From Flavobacterium panacis (GTDB taxonomy: Bacteria; Bacteroidota; Bacteroidia; Flavobacteriales; Flavobacteriaceae), in the NCBI RefSeq assembly GCF_024649945.1, contig NZ_JANKMS010000007.1, positions 297,794-361,793 on the forward strand: DNA of 64,000 nt, written 5' to 3'. A program made the translations under genes and the position numbers. Below are positions 35,259-44,724 of this stretch, piece after piece. Under the pieces are notes generated by a model. It saw only the letters and a program-made list of their open reading frames with translations. It did not search any database and had not been told where the DNA came from. How positions within the stretch are numbered: position 1 is the stretch's first letter; the number at the start of each line of letters is the position of its first letter.

Positions 35259-36200
35259 CTACTTTTTTTGCAGTGGACTAATGATTTGAACATTCTGAAA
35301 AACAATTGCGCCTTTGACAACGCCTGCAATTGTAGATCGAAGTGCATCAATGATTTGCATTTTTAATTCGCTCTTTGGGTAAATTAAGCTTACCTCACGG
35401 GCTGGTTTTGGTTCCTTAAAGTTTCGAAGTTTCAGTTTATCGGATTCTTTTAAGTCTAAGGTGTGCAAGTACGGAAGTAATGTTGTACCAAGACCTTCGT
35501 CTGCTAATTTAATTAAGGTTTCAAAACTACCGCTTTGAATCTGGAAATTAGTTTGATCGGCGTCTGAAACACTTTTGCATAGATTTAAAATTCCATCTCT
35601 AAAACAATGTCCGTCTTGTAGCAATAAGATTTCATTCAGATTTAAATCGGCAACTTCTATTTCTTCTTTTCCAAAACTAGCGTGATGTTCTGGAATATAA
35701 GCTACAAACGGTTCAAAGTACAAAACAATCTCTTTTATTTTTTCGTCTTCAAGAGGCGTTGCAGCAATCGCAGCATCTAAATGTCCGTTTTTAAGTTTTA
35801 GGATAATTTCTTCTGTATTTAATTCCTCAATTAATAGTTTAACTTTTGGATATTTTTTGATGAAATTATTTAAAAACATCGGTAAAAGCGTCGGCATAAT
35901 GGTTGGAATAATTCCTAAACGAAATTCTCCTCCAATAAAACCTTTCTGTTGTTCTACAATATCTTTAATACGATCTGCTTCATTAACGATATTTTTGGCT
36001 TGATTCACGATTTTCTGACCTATATCGGTAAGCTGAATCGGCTTTTTACTCCTGTCGAAAATTAAAATATTAAGTTCTTCTTCAATCTTTTGTATCTGCA
36101 TACTTAAGGTTGGCTGTGTTACGAAGCATTTTTCAGCAGCAAGAGTGAAATTTTTATGCTCAGCAACTGCTAACACATATTGTAATTGAGTTATAGTCAT
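35259..36200 (-). CDS. oxyR: OxyR-type LysR peroxide regulator
   Basis: 313 residues. N-terminal LysR helix-turn-helix (F-T-L-A-A-E-K-C-F-V-T-Q-P-T-L-S-M-Q), linker helix, then the regulatory domain with the redox pair in L-L-Q-D-G-H-C-F-R-D-G-I-L-N-L-C-K-S, matching Cys199 and Cys208 of E. coli OxyR in sequence and spacing. Peroxide forms a disulfide and switches DNA binding. Divergently transcribed from dps, a classic OxyR target, over a 107-bp gap. Confidence 0.93.
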   Translation of the reverse strand: MTITQLQYVLAVAEHKNFTLAAEKCFVTQPTLSMQIQKIEEELNILIFDRSKKPIQLTDIGQKIVNQAKNIVNEADRIKDIVEQQKGFIGGEFRLGIIPTIMPTLLPMFLNNFIKKYPKVKLLIEELNTEEIILKLKNGHLDAAIAATPLEDEKIKEIVLYFEPFVAYIPEHHASFGKEEIEVADLNLNEILLLQDGHCFRDGILNLCKSVSDADQTNFQIQSGSFETLIKLADEGLGTTLLPYLHTLDLKESDKLKLRNFKEPKPAREVSLIYPKSELKMQIIDALRSTIAGVVKGAIVFQNVQIISPLQKK

Positions 36201-36272
36201 ATTGATAGTAATTTGTGATGCAAAAATAAGAAAATATAATTTTTATTTATATTTATTTTATGAAAGTTACTT

Positions 36273-36280
36273 TAAATTTG
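36273..36280 (+). promoter_or_regulatory. -7 box of dps
   Basis: TAAATTTG fits TAnnTTTG and lies 28 bp before the dps start. A -33 TTG is not evident, which would suit an activator-dependent (OxyR) promoter; that dependence is inferred. Confidence 0.4.
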
Positions 36281-36307
36281 TAGTAAATTAGTGTAAAAAA
36301 TTAGATC

Positions 36308-36787
36308 ATGAAAACAAATATTTTAGGTTTACCTGTAAAAGAGTCAGAATTATTAGTAAAAGAATTGAATGTGCTTTTATCAAACTTTCAAGTATATTAT
36401 CAAAATTTGAGAGGAATTCACTGGAACATTCGTGGAAAACGTTTTTTTGATTTACATGTAAAATTCGAAGAATTATATACAGACGCACAATTAAAAATAG
36501 ATATGATAGCCGAAAGAGTTTTGACCATTGGAGGAACTCCATTGCATACTTTTGAAGACTATATTAAAAACAATAAATTAACTGTTGGGAAAAATATTTC
36601 TAACGATGAAAAAGCAGTTCAATTGATCGTTCATTCTTTATCAGATTTATTAAAAATCGAAAGAGAAATATTAAACAAATCAGATGAAATTAATGATGAA
36701 GGTACCAATTCTATGATGAGTGACTTCATTTCTGAACAAGAAAAAACGATTTGGATGATGAATGCTTGGTTAGAAGAAACTTTGTAA
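36308..36787 (+). CDS. dps: Dps-family DNA-binding ferritin-like protein
   Basis: 159 residues, typical Dps length. The ferroxidase motif N-L-R-G-I-H-W-N-I-R-G-K-R-F-F-D-L-H-V-K-F-E-E at about 39-61 and D-M-I-A-E-R-V-L-T-I-G-G-T-P at about 66-79 are diagnostic. The dodecamer stores iron oxidised by H2O2 and protects DNA. Divergent from oxyR, which strongly suggests peroxide control. Confidence 0.94.
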   Translation: MKTNILGLPVKESELLVKELNVLLSNFQVYYQNLRGIHWNIRGKRFFDLHVKFEELYTDAQLKIDMIAERVLTIGGTPLHTFEDYIKNNKLTVGKNISNDEKAVQLIVHSLSDLLKIEREILNKSDEINDEGTNSMMSDFISEQEKTIWMMNAWLEETL

Positions 36788-36908
36788 ATTGTTGTTTTTT
36801 AAAGAATTGTAAGCAGAATGGAATGAAAATTGCATTCTGCTTTTTTATTTTTGTTAAATTTCTATCAAATCTCTTTGATTTTATTTGTTTAACGCTATTT
36901 TTGTTTCG

Positions 36909-37190
36909 ATGAAATTTGTAGCCCGCATATTATTATTCATATTTATTGCCTTCTTATCGACCCCTACAATTGTTCAGGCGTTAAAGAAAGGGAATAGTAC
37001 GGCTGTATCTTTCAGCATTGCTGAAGAAGAAGTGCATAAAGAACTTAAAAATGTAATGCACCCTTCAATTCTTGAGCACGAAGTTGTAATTCCGGTTTAT
37101 ATCGAGAAAAAAACAATCATTTCTGAGAATATTGTAAAACTTGACAATATTTCTCCGAGCATATTTGCTCCACCTCCCAATTTAGCATAA
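36909..37190 (+). CDS. small exported protein upstream of the SulP gene
   Basis: 93 residues from the ATG at 36909 (M-K-F-V-A-R-I-L-L-F-I-F-I-A-F-L-S), which gives a standard signal peptide; an upstream ATG is less likely. The mature part is short and charged and ends I-F-A-P-P-P-N-L-A. No domain recognised. Lies 83 nt before the SulP transporter gene, so co-transcription is possible. Confidence 0.5.
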   Translation: MKFVARILLFIFIAFLSTPTIVQALKKGNSTAVSFSIAEEEVHKELKNVMHPSILEHEVVIPVYIEKKTIISENIVKLDNISPSIFAPPPNLA

Positions 37191-37273
37191 TACTTCCGAT
37201 TATTTTGATCTTTAGCCACATCTCAACTGAGATGCGGTAAATCTTTAATGAATAATTTTTTTAGTATTGTGTT

Positions 37274-38920
37274 ATGACAAAAAAAATCAATCTTTTTGCT
37301 AACCTTAAATCTGATTTTGCGTCAGGTTTAGTGGTTTTCTTGGTAGCTCTTCCATTGTGTTTAGGTATTGCAATGGCTTCTGGAGCGCCATTATTTTCTG
37401 GAATTATCGCTGGTGTTGTGGGTGGTATCGTAGTAGGATATTTAAGTCAGTCACATATTAGTGTATCAGGTCCAGCAGCTGGTTTAACGGCTATTATTTT
37501 AACCGCAATTACCGATTTGGGAGCTTTCGATGTATTTTTAATGTCTGTTTTTATTGCAGGATTAATTCAATTAGCATTAGGATTTTTAAAGGCTGGAAGT
37601 ATATCAAACTATTTCCCAACAAACGTAATTGAAGGAATGTTAGCCGGTATTGGAATCATCATTATCTTAAAACAAATACCACATGCTTTTGGTTATGATG
37701 CAGATTTTGAAGGAGATCAGGCTTTTATACAAAATGATGGAAGCAATTCTTTTTCATTTTTATTTGATGTTCTAAATCATATCCATTTAGGAGCTGTAGT
37801 AGTTTCTGCGGTTTCATTGGTGATTTTATTAGCGTGGGATAAAGTATCTTTTCTAAAAAGAATAAAACTAGTTCCAGGAGCTTTAGTGGCTGTTATTCTT
37901 GGAGTAGTTTTAAATGAAATATTTGTATCTACTGGAAGCCCTTTGGCAATTGCAAAAGAACATTTGGTTTCTTTGCCAGTTCCAAAATCTTTTGATGAGT
38001 TTAAGTCAATTATAATTACGCCAAATTTCGCTGCAGTTTCAAATCCGCAGGTTTGGGTAGTTGCTATTACAATTGCCATTGTCGCTTCTATAGAAACACT
38101 TTTATGTATTGAAGCTACAGATAGAATGGATGTGCAAAAACGTTACACCAATACCAATGTAGAACTTAGAGCGCAAGGTGTGGGTAATATTGTAAGTTCT
38201 CTTTTAGGCGGTCTTCCAATGACATCTGTTGTAGTACGTTCGTCTGCCAACAATAATGCAGGAGCAAAATCTAAGCTTTCTGCAATTATTCACGGTGTAC
38301 TTTTATTAATAAGTGTATTAGCTATTCCAACAATTTTGAACAAAATTCCATTGGCAACATTGGCAACCGTTTTGATTTTGGTTGGATATAAATTAGCAAA
38401 ACCAGCAGCCTTTATGCATTTCTGGAAAAAGGGTAAATACCAGTTTGTCCCTTTTATTGCAACTTTGGTCTTTGTCGTTGCGACAGATTTGCTAAAAGGT
38501 GTTGCGTTGGGAATCATCATTAGTATTATTTTCGTTTTAAGAGGAAACTTAAAAAGAGCGTACAACTTCAAAAAAGAAGAATACGAAGATGGAGATATCA
38601 TTCACATCGATTTAGCGCAGGAAGTTTCGTTTTTAAACAAAGCGGCGATTAAACAAACGTTAGCTGAAATCCCAGAGAATTCAAAAGTTATCATTAATGC
38701 TCATGATACAGAATACATTTCCCATGATGTATTGGATTTAATTCGTGAATTTAAAGAAACGAGAGCTATTGACGAAAACATCAAAGTAAAGCTTAAAGGC
38801 TTTAAAGAAGCTTACGAACTAGAAAACACACCAGAAAATCATAATCATGTTACTATCGAACATTATTATGATGTAGCAAAAAGAGAAGTAGTTCAAAAAG
38901 AAGTTATTAGAGAAGAATAA
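37274..38920 (+). CDS. SulP-family anion transporter, probably bicarbonate
   Basis: 548 residues with about 11-12 hydrophobic helices from residue 15 to 430, including G-P-A-A-G-L-T-A-I near 78-86 and the conserved G-G-L-P-M-T-S-V-V-V-R-S near 300-312, followed by a STAS-like cytosolic domain at about 440-548. SulP proteins carry sulfate, bicarbonate or dicarboxylates. A beta-carbonic anhydrase gene follows 113 nt downstream on the same strand, which favours bicarbonate, as in known SulP-carbonic anhydrase pairs. Substrate is inferred. Confidence 0.86.
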   Translation: MTKKINLFANLKSDFASGLVVFLVALPLCLGIAMASGAPLFSGIIAGVVGGIVVGYLSQSHISVSGPAAGLTAIILTAITDLGAFDVFLMSVFIAGLIQLALGFLKAGSISNYFPTNVIEGMLAGIGIIIILKQIPHAFGYDADFEGDQAFIQNDGSNSFSFLFDVLNHIHLGAVVVSAVSLVILLAWDKVSFLKRIKLVPGALVAVILGVVLNEIFVSTGSPLAIAKEHLVSLPVPKSFDEFKSIIITPNFAAVSNPQVWVVAITIAIVASIETLLCIEATDRMDVQKRYTNTNVELRAQGVGNIVSSLLGGLPMTSVVVRSSANNNAGAKSKLSAIIHGVLLLISVLAIPTILNKIPLATLATVLILVGYKLAKPAAFMHFWKKGKYQFVPFIATLVFVVATDLLKGVALGIIISIIFVLRGNLKRAYNFKKEEYEDGDIIHIDLAQEVSFLNKAAIKQTLAEIPENSKVIINAHDTEYISHDVLDLIREFKETRAIDENIKVKLKGFKEAYELENTPENHNHVTIEHYYDVAKREVVQKEVIREE

Positions 38921-39033
38921 TTAAAATAAGACATTTTTTAGATAAAAGAAGTCTCAAAATTTAGGTAACTTTACATTCAAGTTCTTTTTGAGACATTTTT
39001 AGAATTAGAAATTACCACACAAAAAATAAAAAA

Positions 39034-39669
39034 ATGAGAAAATTTTATGAGCAGTTATTAGAAAATAATAAAAAGTGGGTTGAAACTTCATTGGCAAAAG
39101 ATCCTAATTATTTTGCTGATCTGGCAAAAGGACAACAACCGCCATTATTATGGATTGGATGTTCTGACAGCCGTGTTCCTGCAAACGAAATTGTTGGCGC
39201 AAAACCAGGTGAAGTTTTTGTACACAGAAACATTGCTAATATGGTTGTTCACTCTGATATGAACATGCTTAGTGTACTGGATTATGCAGTAAATGTTTTG
39301 AAAATTAAACATATTATTGTTTGCGGACACTACGGATGCGGAGGTGTAAAAGCTGCAATGGGGAATCAGTCCGTTGGAATTATTGATAACTGGATTCGTC
39401 ATATTAAAGATGAATACCGCTTACACGATAAATATTTAAATTCAATTGAAGATGAAACAGAGCGTTTTAATGCTTTTGTTGAAATCAATGCTAAAGAACA
39501 AGTTTACAATTTAGCTAAAACATCAATTGTTCAAGGAGCTTGGAAAAACGGTCAAGACCTTATGCTTCACGGCTGGGTTTACGGATTAAATTCTGGTTTC
39601 GTAACCGATTTAAATGTTACCATCAGTTCAAATGCAGAACTTGATAATGTTTATCAGTTAGATTTATAA
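39034..39669 (+). CDS. can: beta-class carbonic anhydrase
   Basis: 211 residues with zinc ligands in I-G-C-S-D-S-R-V-P (Cys, Asp-Arg pair), H-R-N-I-A-N and C-G-H-Y-G-C-G-G-V (His, Cys), all in family order. Interconverts CO2 and bicarbonate. Cytosolic (no signal). Paired with the upstream SulP transporter, suggesting a bicarbonate uptake and use module. Confidence 0.95.
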   Translation: MRKFYEQLLENNKKWVETSLAKDPNYFADLAKGQQPPLLWIGCSDSRVPANEIVGAKPGEVFVHRNIANMVVHSDMNMLSVLDYAVNVLKIKHIIVCGHYGCGGVKAAMGNQSVGIIDNWIRHIKDEYRLHDKYLNSIEDETERFNAFVEINAKEQVYNLAKTSIVQGAWKNGQDLMLHGWVYGLNSGFVTDLNVTISSNAELDNVYQLDL

Positions 39670-39676
39670 TAGAAAA

Positions 39677-39708
39677 CAAAAAATCGCCTCAAAAGGGCGA
39701 TTTTTTTT
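39677..39708. terminator. bidirectional terminator after carbonic anhydrase gene
   Basis: Stem AAATCGCC (39681-39688), loop TCAAAAG, stem GGCGATTT (39696-39703), T run. Confidence 0.85.
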
Positions 39709-40909
39709 ATTCGTTTTCGTCAAGATTCTCATTAAATGCAGATGGAAGCATTGTTGGAATAAACTTGATTAATATCGGCAGTAATAAACTTCCTCCTGGA
39801 AGTAAAAATATAGTCAGTGATGGAATCGTTTTGCAAATATCCAAAAGCTGTTTTTTGACTTTTTTCTTTTCTTTGGCATCCAGATCTCTTGTGGTTGAAT
39901 AGGCTAACAAAACTACCAATTCTTTGCTCTGCATAATTTCTCTTACCAACCTGTTTTTATTTCTAACAATCAGTTTTATAACGCTGTGCGTCATTTGATC
40001 GTAGAAATGTTTGACAGGATTAGAATAATTAAAATAAGGAATCTTCTTTTTGTGCGTTGTAATAAAAGTATTCGTTGTGTTCATACTTTTTGTTACAAAA
40101 TCGTCAGCAACTCCCATCGTAGATCCTAAAGCATAAAGAAAATAAGCTTCTTCATTTTCTACAACACCATCACTCCAAAGAGCCATTCCGGCCATATCAA
40201 TCAAATAATATTGCTCTAACTTGTTGCTGAAATATTCTAAATGCAATGTTTCCAAAGTCTCGACTGTAACTTTAGAAAATTTTGAATATCGAATGGAAGC
40301 TTCAAAAAGTTTAATTAATAAATCGTCATGAACGGATTTTGATGTTTTAGTTTTTAAAGCCAAACCAACAATTCCTAAAACAGTTTCTTCAATTCTTTTT
40401 AAATATTTTTCTGGAATTTCTCCATGCTCTAAATATTGTCTAAAAGCCAAAGCATCAATAAAAAGCAATGCATTGGTAACTAAATGTGAAAAGTTTTTAC
40501 TTATGATACTGTCATTAGTTTGAACTCTTTGATCAATGATGTTTTCAAGAGATAGGGAAGGAGTATCCTTTGGTAATAAAATTTTAAACAAATTAAATCC
40601 TTCTGGATTCATCTGTTTGTAAAACTTTAAAACTTCTGAAATAAAATTTTTAGGTTCCGAATTTCTTTTCTCTAAACAAAAAACATGATAGAGTGTATTT
40701 AGTAAAGCTACTTTAGAAATTTCGGTTTTAAACCAGCCCTTTATCGGAATCGGAACCTGTGAATCGATAGCAATAATATGACCGTAAATAAATCCCGTTT
40801 CTCTTACTTTATAGTAAAACGAATCTACCGTTTCAAAAGGAATTGCTTCTGAAAACTTCTGTTCACTAAAAAACTTATCGATCCAGCCTGGTGCTGAGGG
40901 ATTAATCAT
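39707..40909 (-). CDS. LETM1-related protein
   Basis: 400 residues, mostly helical, with a central acidic EF-like TerB-type stretch (M-A-L-W-S-D-G-V-V-E-N-E-E-A-Y-F) near 245-260 and a C-terminal LETM1-like segment (K-K-K-V-K-K-Q-L-L-D-I-C-K-T-I-P-S and hydrophobic L-L-P-G-G-S-L-L-L-P-I-L). Bacteroidetes homologues are listed as LETM1-related, biofilm-associated proteins. No signal peptide; membrane association through the C terminus is likely. Role unknown. Confidence 0.7.
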   Translation of the reverse strand: MINPSAPGWIDKFFSEQKFSEAIPFETVDSFYYKVRETGFIYGHIIAIDSQVPIPIKGWFKTEISKVALLNTLYHVFCLEKRNSEPKNFISEVLKFYKQMNPEGFNLFKILLPKDTPSLSLENIIDQRVQTNDSIISKNFSHLVTNALLFIDALAFRQYLEHGEIPEKYLKRIEETVLGIVGLALKTKTSKSVHDDLLIKLFEASIRYSKFSKVTVETLETLHLEYFSNKLEQYYLIDMAGMALWSDGVVENEEAYFLYALGSTMGVADDFVTKSMNTTNTFITTHKKKIPYFNYSNPVKHFYDQMTHSVIKLIVRNKNRLVREIMQSKELVVLLAYSTTRDLDAKEKKKVKKQLLDICKTIPSLTIFLLPGGSLLLPILIKFIPTMLPSAFNENLDENE

Positions 40910-40972
40910 TGACTTAATTTTGCTGATGCAAAGCTATGTCTTTTTTCTTGTTTTAGAATTCATTTTAAATGA

Positions 40973-41012
40973 AATAACCACTACATTTTGTGAAAATATA
41001 GTGGTTATTATG
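40973..41012 (-). terminator. terminator hairpin downstream of sodC
   Basis: Stem AATAACCACTA (40973-40983) with TAGTGGTTATT (40999-41009) around an AT-rich loop. Confidence 0.65.
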
Positions 41013-41028
41013 AGTTTTCTTATTTTTC

Positions 41029-41556
41029 TTACTTGATGATTCCTGCACAAGCAACTCTTCCGCCGGCATCTCCAGTTGGCTGAGTAGTAAAGTCATCTGT
41101 TCCAGCGTGTACAATAATACCTTTTCCTAGAACATCTTTATTACTATCTCCGCATCCAATACACCATTCGTCAGTAGTTAGAGTGATTGATCCATTACCT
41201 TTTGCGTCAGCAGTAAAGTTTCCGATATCTCCTTTGTGATATTCACCAACTCCCCATTTTCCATGTTTTTTAAAAGTTGGATTCCAGTGTCCTCCAGCAG
41301 AACTTCCGTCTGCAGAGCTGCAATCTGCTTTTTCATGAATGTGAATGGCATGAACTCCAGGTTCAAGTCCAGTCATTTTTGCAGTAAAAGTAACTTTTCC
41401 ATTTTTTTCTGTAAAAATAGCAGTTCCTCCAACTTTACTGTTGCTTTTTGGTTCTAATGCTACTGTTAGCGTTTTAGCATCATTTGATTTGTTATTTGTT
41501 TTACAACCAATGACTAAGGCTGTAATTATGGCGAAAGAAACGATTAGTTTTTTCAT
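41029..41556 (-). CDS. sodC: Cu/Zn superoxide dismutase, lipoprotein
   Basis: 175 residues from the ATG at 41556 (M-K-K-L-I-V-S-F-A); an upstream ATG four codons earlier weakens the signal peptide. Lipobox V-I-G-C (about Cys18). Copper and zinc ligands appear in H-A-I-H-I-H-E, G-G-H-W-N-P, and the disulfide Cys pair A-D-C ... V-A-C-A-G. It converts superoxide in the envelope. Stands alone. Confidence 0.93.
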   Translation of the reverse strand: MKKLIVSFAIITALVIGCKTNNKSNDAKTLTVALEPKSNSKVGGTAIFTEKNGKVTFTAKMTGLEPGVHAIHIHEKADCSSADGSSAGGHWNPTFKKHGKWGVGEYHKGDIGNFTADAKGNGSITLTTDEWCIGCGDSNKDVLGKGIIVHAGTDDFTTQPTGDAGGRVACAGIIK

Positions 41557-41771
41557 ATTTACGGGCATTTTTAATTAAAGATTAAGTAAATTTAACATAA
41601 AATAACCGAATACTTTGACTCTAAAAGTTAAAAAAAAGTCAAACTATACTTTGTAATTTAAAATCGATTGAGCGCAAAAGCAAAAAATATTGCTTAAATT
41701 CGTATAGGTTTCAATGTTGTTTTTTTGAAACTTTTATTCTTTAATTCGTTCATATTTAAAAGTTTAAAGTT

Positions 41772-42209
41772 ATGATGAAAAAGATTATTACTCTCGTTTT
41801 TTTTAGTTTCCTATTGTTTTCCTGCAATATTTTTAAATGTAAAAAAACAGATGCCGTTTCTAAACTTGACGGAACTTGGGAACTCAATTATATTACTGGC
41901 CCCAGAATTACTTTTGATGGTTTGTATCCGAATAAAAAACCGACAATAGTTTTTGATACCAAAGAAAATCGGGTTTCGGGAAACAATAGTTGCAATTCTT
42001 ACACAGGAAAATTGGTGGTTGATGGAAATAAAATCGATTTTAAACAGCCAATGGCAGTCACTAAAATGATGTGTTTGAACGGACAGCAAGGAGAACAAAC
42101 TTATATGGAAATGCTCCAAAAAATAACCTCTTACGATATTACGGATAATGGTAAGACTTTGAATTTTATTTCAGGAGATATAGCAATGATGCGTTTCACA
42201 AAAAAATAA
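41772..42209 (+). CDS. META-domain lipoprotein (HslJ-like)
   Basis: 145 residues. Lipobox F-L-L-F-S-C (Cys18), then the META/DUF306 fold: L-D-G-T-W-E-L, I-V-F-D-T-K-E-N-R-V-S-G-N-N-S-C-N-S-Y-T-G and M-A-V-T-K-M-M-C-L-N. The N-N-S-C-N-x-Y-x-G motif is diagnostic. Members are heat-shock or stress envelope proteins of unclear activity. The next gene starts 4 nt later, so it heads a small operon. Confidence 0.85.
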   Translation: MMKKIITLVFFSFLLFSCNIFKCKKTDAVSKLDGTWELNYITGPRITFDGLYPNKKPTIVFDTKENRVSGNNSCNSYTGKLVVDGNKIDFKQPMAVTKMMCLNGQQGEQTYMEMLQKITSYDITDNGKTLNFISGDIAMMRFTKK

Positions 42210-42213
42210 TACT

Positions 42214-42729
42214 ATGAAAGCTACAATATCATTTATATCGTTGTTTTTAGTTTTGAGTCTTTCAATTTCGGCACAGGAAAAAACAAAGAAAGAGCTTAAA
42301 CAAGAAAGAGAGCTGGAAGAGCAAAAACAGATACAAGCACTTTTAGATGCACAAAATTTTGTTTTTGAAGCGCAAAAATTGACACCACAAGGTGGAAGAT
42401 TAATTCAGTTGGATTACAATACTTATTTTTTAAAGTTTAATAAAGAGAATACAACTTGTGATCTTCCTTTTTTTGGTAGAGGATACAATATAGGTTATAA
42501 TAGTGATGGCGGAATTAAATTTGAAGGTAAGCCAGAGAATATTAAAATTGAAAATAAAAAGAAAAATACTATTCTAAGGGCAACTGTTCGGGGAAAAAAT
42601 GATGTGTATGACTTGGCATTTACAATTTTCTATAACGGTTCTGCGACGTTAAATGTTACAAGTAACAATAGAGCGCCAATTTATTACGATGGAATAATTA
42701 GTGCTCCAAAAGATTCAAAAAATAAATAG
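42214..42729 (+). CDS. exported DUF4251-family protein
   Basis: 171 residues with a signal peptide (to about S-I-S-A-Q), a short Lys/Glu helix, then the DUF4251 beta-domain: A-Q-N-F-V-F-E-A-Q, Y-F-L-K-F-N, L-P-F-F-G-R-G-Y-N and the closing N-R-A-P-I-Y-Y-D-G. A Bacteroidetes-specific lipocalin-like family with no assigned role. Co-transcribed with the META-domain lipoprotein. Confidence 0.78.
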   Translation: MKATISFISLFLVLSLSISAQEKTKKELKQERELEEQKQIQALLDAQNFVFEAQKLTPQGGRLIQLDYNTYFLKFNKENTTCDLPFFGRGYNIGYNSDGGIKFEGKPENIKIENKKKNTILRATVRGKNDVYDLAFTIFYNGSATLNVTSNNRAPIYYDGIISAPKDSKNK

Positions 42730-42837
42730 TAAGAATAAGTTGATTTTTTTGTGCTAAGGTTTTGTTTTAAAATGTTATAAATCAGTATATTTGAGTAATG
42801 CATAGTATTTTTAAAAACAAATTTAAAATTGAAACCC

Positions 42838-43323
42838 ATGAAAAAATTAAGTCTAATTCTTATTTTGGCAGTTGCCTCATTTTCATCTTATGCACAATCT
42901 TCATTTAAGGAAGATGTAGATGTTTTACAAAGTGTTTATGGAAAATCTAAAAGTGAACTGGTGAAACAGTACATGAATCTGTCTGATACACAAGCTGCGG
43001 CTTTCGCAAAAGTGTATGATACTTACGAAACCCAGAGAAAAGCATTGGGACAGACCAAATTTCAATTAATAAATGATTATGCGGCCAATTACGAAACTTT
43101 AACAGATGCGAAAGCAGATGAACTGGCAAAAGGAACTCTAAAAAATCATATTGCTTATGAAAAATTGTACTCTAAAACTTATGGTCAAGCTAAAAAAGCG
43201 ATAGGTTCCATCAATGCAGCCAAGTTTATTCAGCTAGAAGTGTATTTACAGACGATTATTCGAAGTGAAATTTTAGAAGCGATTCCGTTTATTGGAGAAT
43301 TAGATAAGACAAAAGTACAATAA
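42838..43323 (+). CDS. exported helical protein, unknown
   Basis: 161 residues from the ATG at 42838 (M-K-K-L-S-L-I-L-I-L); a TTG three codons earlier is unlikely. Signal peptide to about Y-A-Q. The mature part is helical with charged repeats: D-V-D-V-L-Q-S-V-Y-G-K-S-K-S-E-L and F-A-K-V-Y-D-T-Y-E-T-Q-R. Similar to small helical periplasmic proteins of flavobacteria; no function known. Followed by a terminator. Confidence 0.65.
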   Translation: MKKLSLILILAVASFSSYAQSSFKEDVDVLQSVYGKSKSELVKQYMNLSDTQAAAFAKVYDTYETQRKALGQTKFQLINDYAANYETLTDAKADELAKGTLKNHIAYEKLYSKTYGQAKKAIGSINAAKFIQLEVYLQTIIRSEILEAIPFIGELDKTKVQ

Positions 43324-43347
43324 GATTTAGTTCTTTTATAAAAGTAG

Positions 43348-43384
43348 AAAAGGTAGTTATTTAGAGAATAACTACCTTTTTTTA
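43348..43384. terminator. bidirectional terminator between helical protein and chitinase genes
   Basis: Stem AAAAGGTAGTTAT (43348-43360), loop TTAGAGA, stem ATAACTACCTTTT (43368-43380), T run. Confidence 0.87.
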
Positions 43385-43397
43385 TTTGATGTAAAAA

Positions 43398-44492
43398 TTA
43401 TTTTGCTGTTTTTACTTTGTAAATTTCATTCACCATTCCGTCACGGAAGCTGTCTAATGTAAGTTCCCAGAACATGATTCCGCCTAATTTTTTAGCTTTT
43501 ACATATTCAGCTTTTTCTTTAATAGATTTTAAATCATCTGAAGTTGCAAAAGTTTTAGTTGAAGCATTGTACCAATATGGCGCTTTTGCTTTATCATCCC
43601 AGAAATATTTCCAGCCGTTTGCTTCTGTATAGGTTTTAGCGTAATCTTTAAAATTAACACCTTCAACGTGTTTTCCAGCCTGATACAAACCATTATTTAT
43701 GTTTTCTACATTAATCCATTGTCTGGTATAAAAAGCGCCTCCAATAACTAATTTTTCAGCAGGAACTCCTTGTTTTAATAAAAATTCAACTGCTCTATTA
43801 GTAGATTCTTCGTTTGCGTTTGTACTGTATAATGGTGTGTGATGACCTGTAACTTGAGAATAACCGTTTACTAAATCGTAACTCATAATATTAATTCTGT
43901 TTACTAATGGCGTAACCGCTTTCCAGTCAATAGATTCGTCTAAGTATTTTTGAAATCCTCCTGCTGCAAAACTCAATTCGTATTTTTTGCCTAATGTTGA
44001 ACGAAGAATTTTAACTAATTCAGTAAAGTTTGGTTTGTCAACAGCTTGATACAAATGTCCTGGAAGACCTTCGATTGCAGGATATTCCCAATCTAAATCT
44101 AAACCGTCAACTTTATAAGAATCACTTAATTCTTTTACAGATTTTGCAAATTTTAGACGCCCTTCAGGTGTAGAAAAAGCTTCCGAGCAAGGTTCGCAAC
44201 CGCCCCAGCCACCAAGTGAAACAATAATTTTAAGTTGTGGATTTTTAGCTTTCAGCGAAACTAAATGTTTAATAGTATTGGAATCTTTATCTGAATCAAC
44301 TGTTAATTTTCCGTCTTTTAAGTGGCAGAAACTGAAGATGATTTGATTTAGTTTACTGACTTCGTATTGATCAATTAAGTTTGAATCGCCTGTGTAGTAG
44401 GCAATAATATCCATTTTTTTATTCTTTTGTGCGAAAGTTGTAGAAAGACCAAAGCACATTAAAAATAAAGCAATTAGAGTAGTTTGTTTCAT
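43398..44492 (-). CDS. glycoside hydrolase family 18 chitinase
   Basis: 364 residues with a signal peptide (to about residue 21). The GH18 active site D-G-L-D-L-D-W-E-Y-P at about 127-136 has the DxxDxDxE catalytic acid. S-L-G-G-W-G-G is the second conserved region and M-F-W-E-L-T-L-D near the end closes the barrel. It cleaves chitin or chitin-like GlcNAc polymers, exported to periplasm or outside. No carbohydrate-binding module or T9SS tail is visible. Not next to a chitin-utilisation locus. Confidence 0.9.
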   Translation of the reverse strand: MKQTTLIALFLMCFGLSTTFAQKNKKMDIIAYYTGDSNLIDQYEVSKLNQIIFSFCHLKDGKLTVDSDKDSNTIKHLVSLKAKNPQLKIIVSLGGWGGCEPCSEAFSTPEGRLKFAKSVKELSDSYKVDGLDLDWEYPAIEGLPGHLYQAVDKPNFTELVKILRSTLGKKYELSFAAGGFQKYLDESIDWKAVTPLVNRINIMSYDLVNGYSQVTGHHTPLYSTNANEESTNRAVEFLLKQGVPAEKLVIGGAFYTRQWINVENINNGLYQAGKHVEGVNFKDYAKTYTEANGWKYFWDDKAKAPYWYNASTKTFATSDDLKSIKEKAEYVKAKKLGGIMFWELTLDSFRDGMVNEIYKVKTAK

Positions 44493-44660
44493 TTTTTTCT
44501 GGTTTTTAGAGTTTTTTAGAAAGCTAAAAGTACTGCAATAAATTTGATATTTTACTATCGTAATAGTTGTTGAATCATAATTTTAACGAATATTTTGCAG
44601 ATTTGTGCAAAAAAGTTGCGAATTGTAAGTGATATCTTTCGTGTGAAAAAAGGGAAAAAT

Positions 44661-44694
44661 AAACCCGCGCAGTTTCGGACTTGCGCGGGTTTAA
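44661..44694. terminator. terminator upstream of the chitinase gene and downstream of the fatty-acid operon
   Basis: Stem AAACCCGCGCA (44661-44671) with TGCGCGGGTTT (44682-44692). It ends the fatty-acid operon on the minus strand. Confidence 0.82.
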
Positions 44695-44724
44695 ACAAAT
44701 TAAAAGCTAAAAACTATTTTTAGA

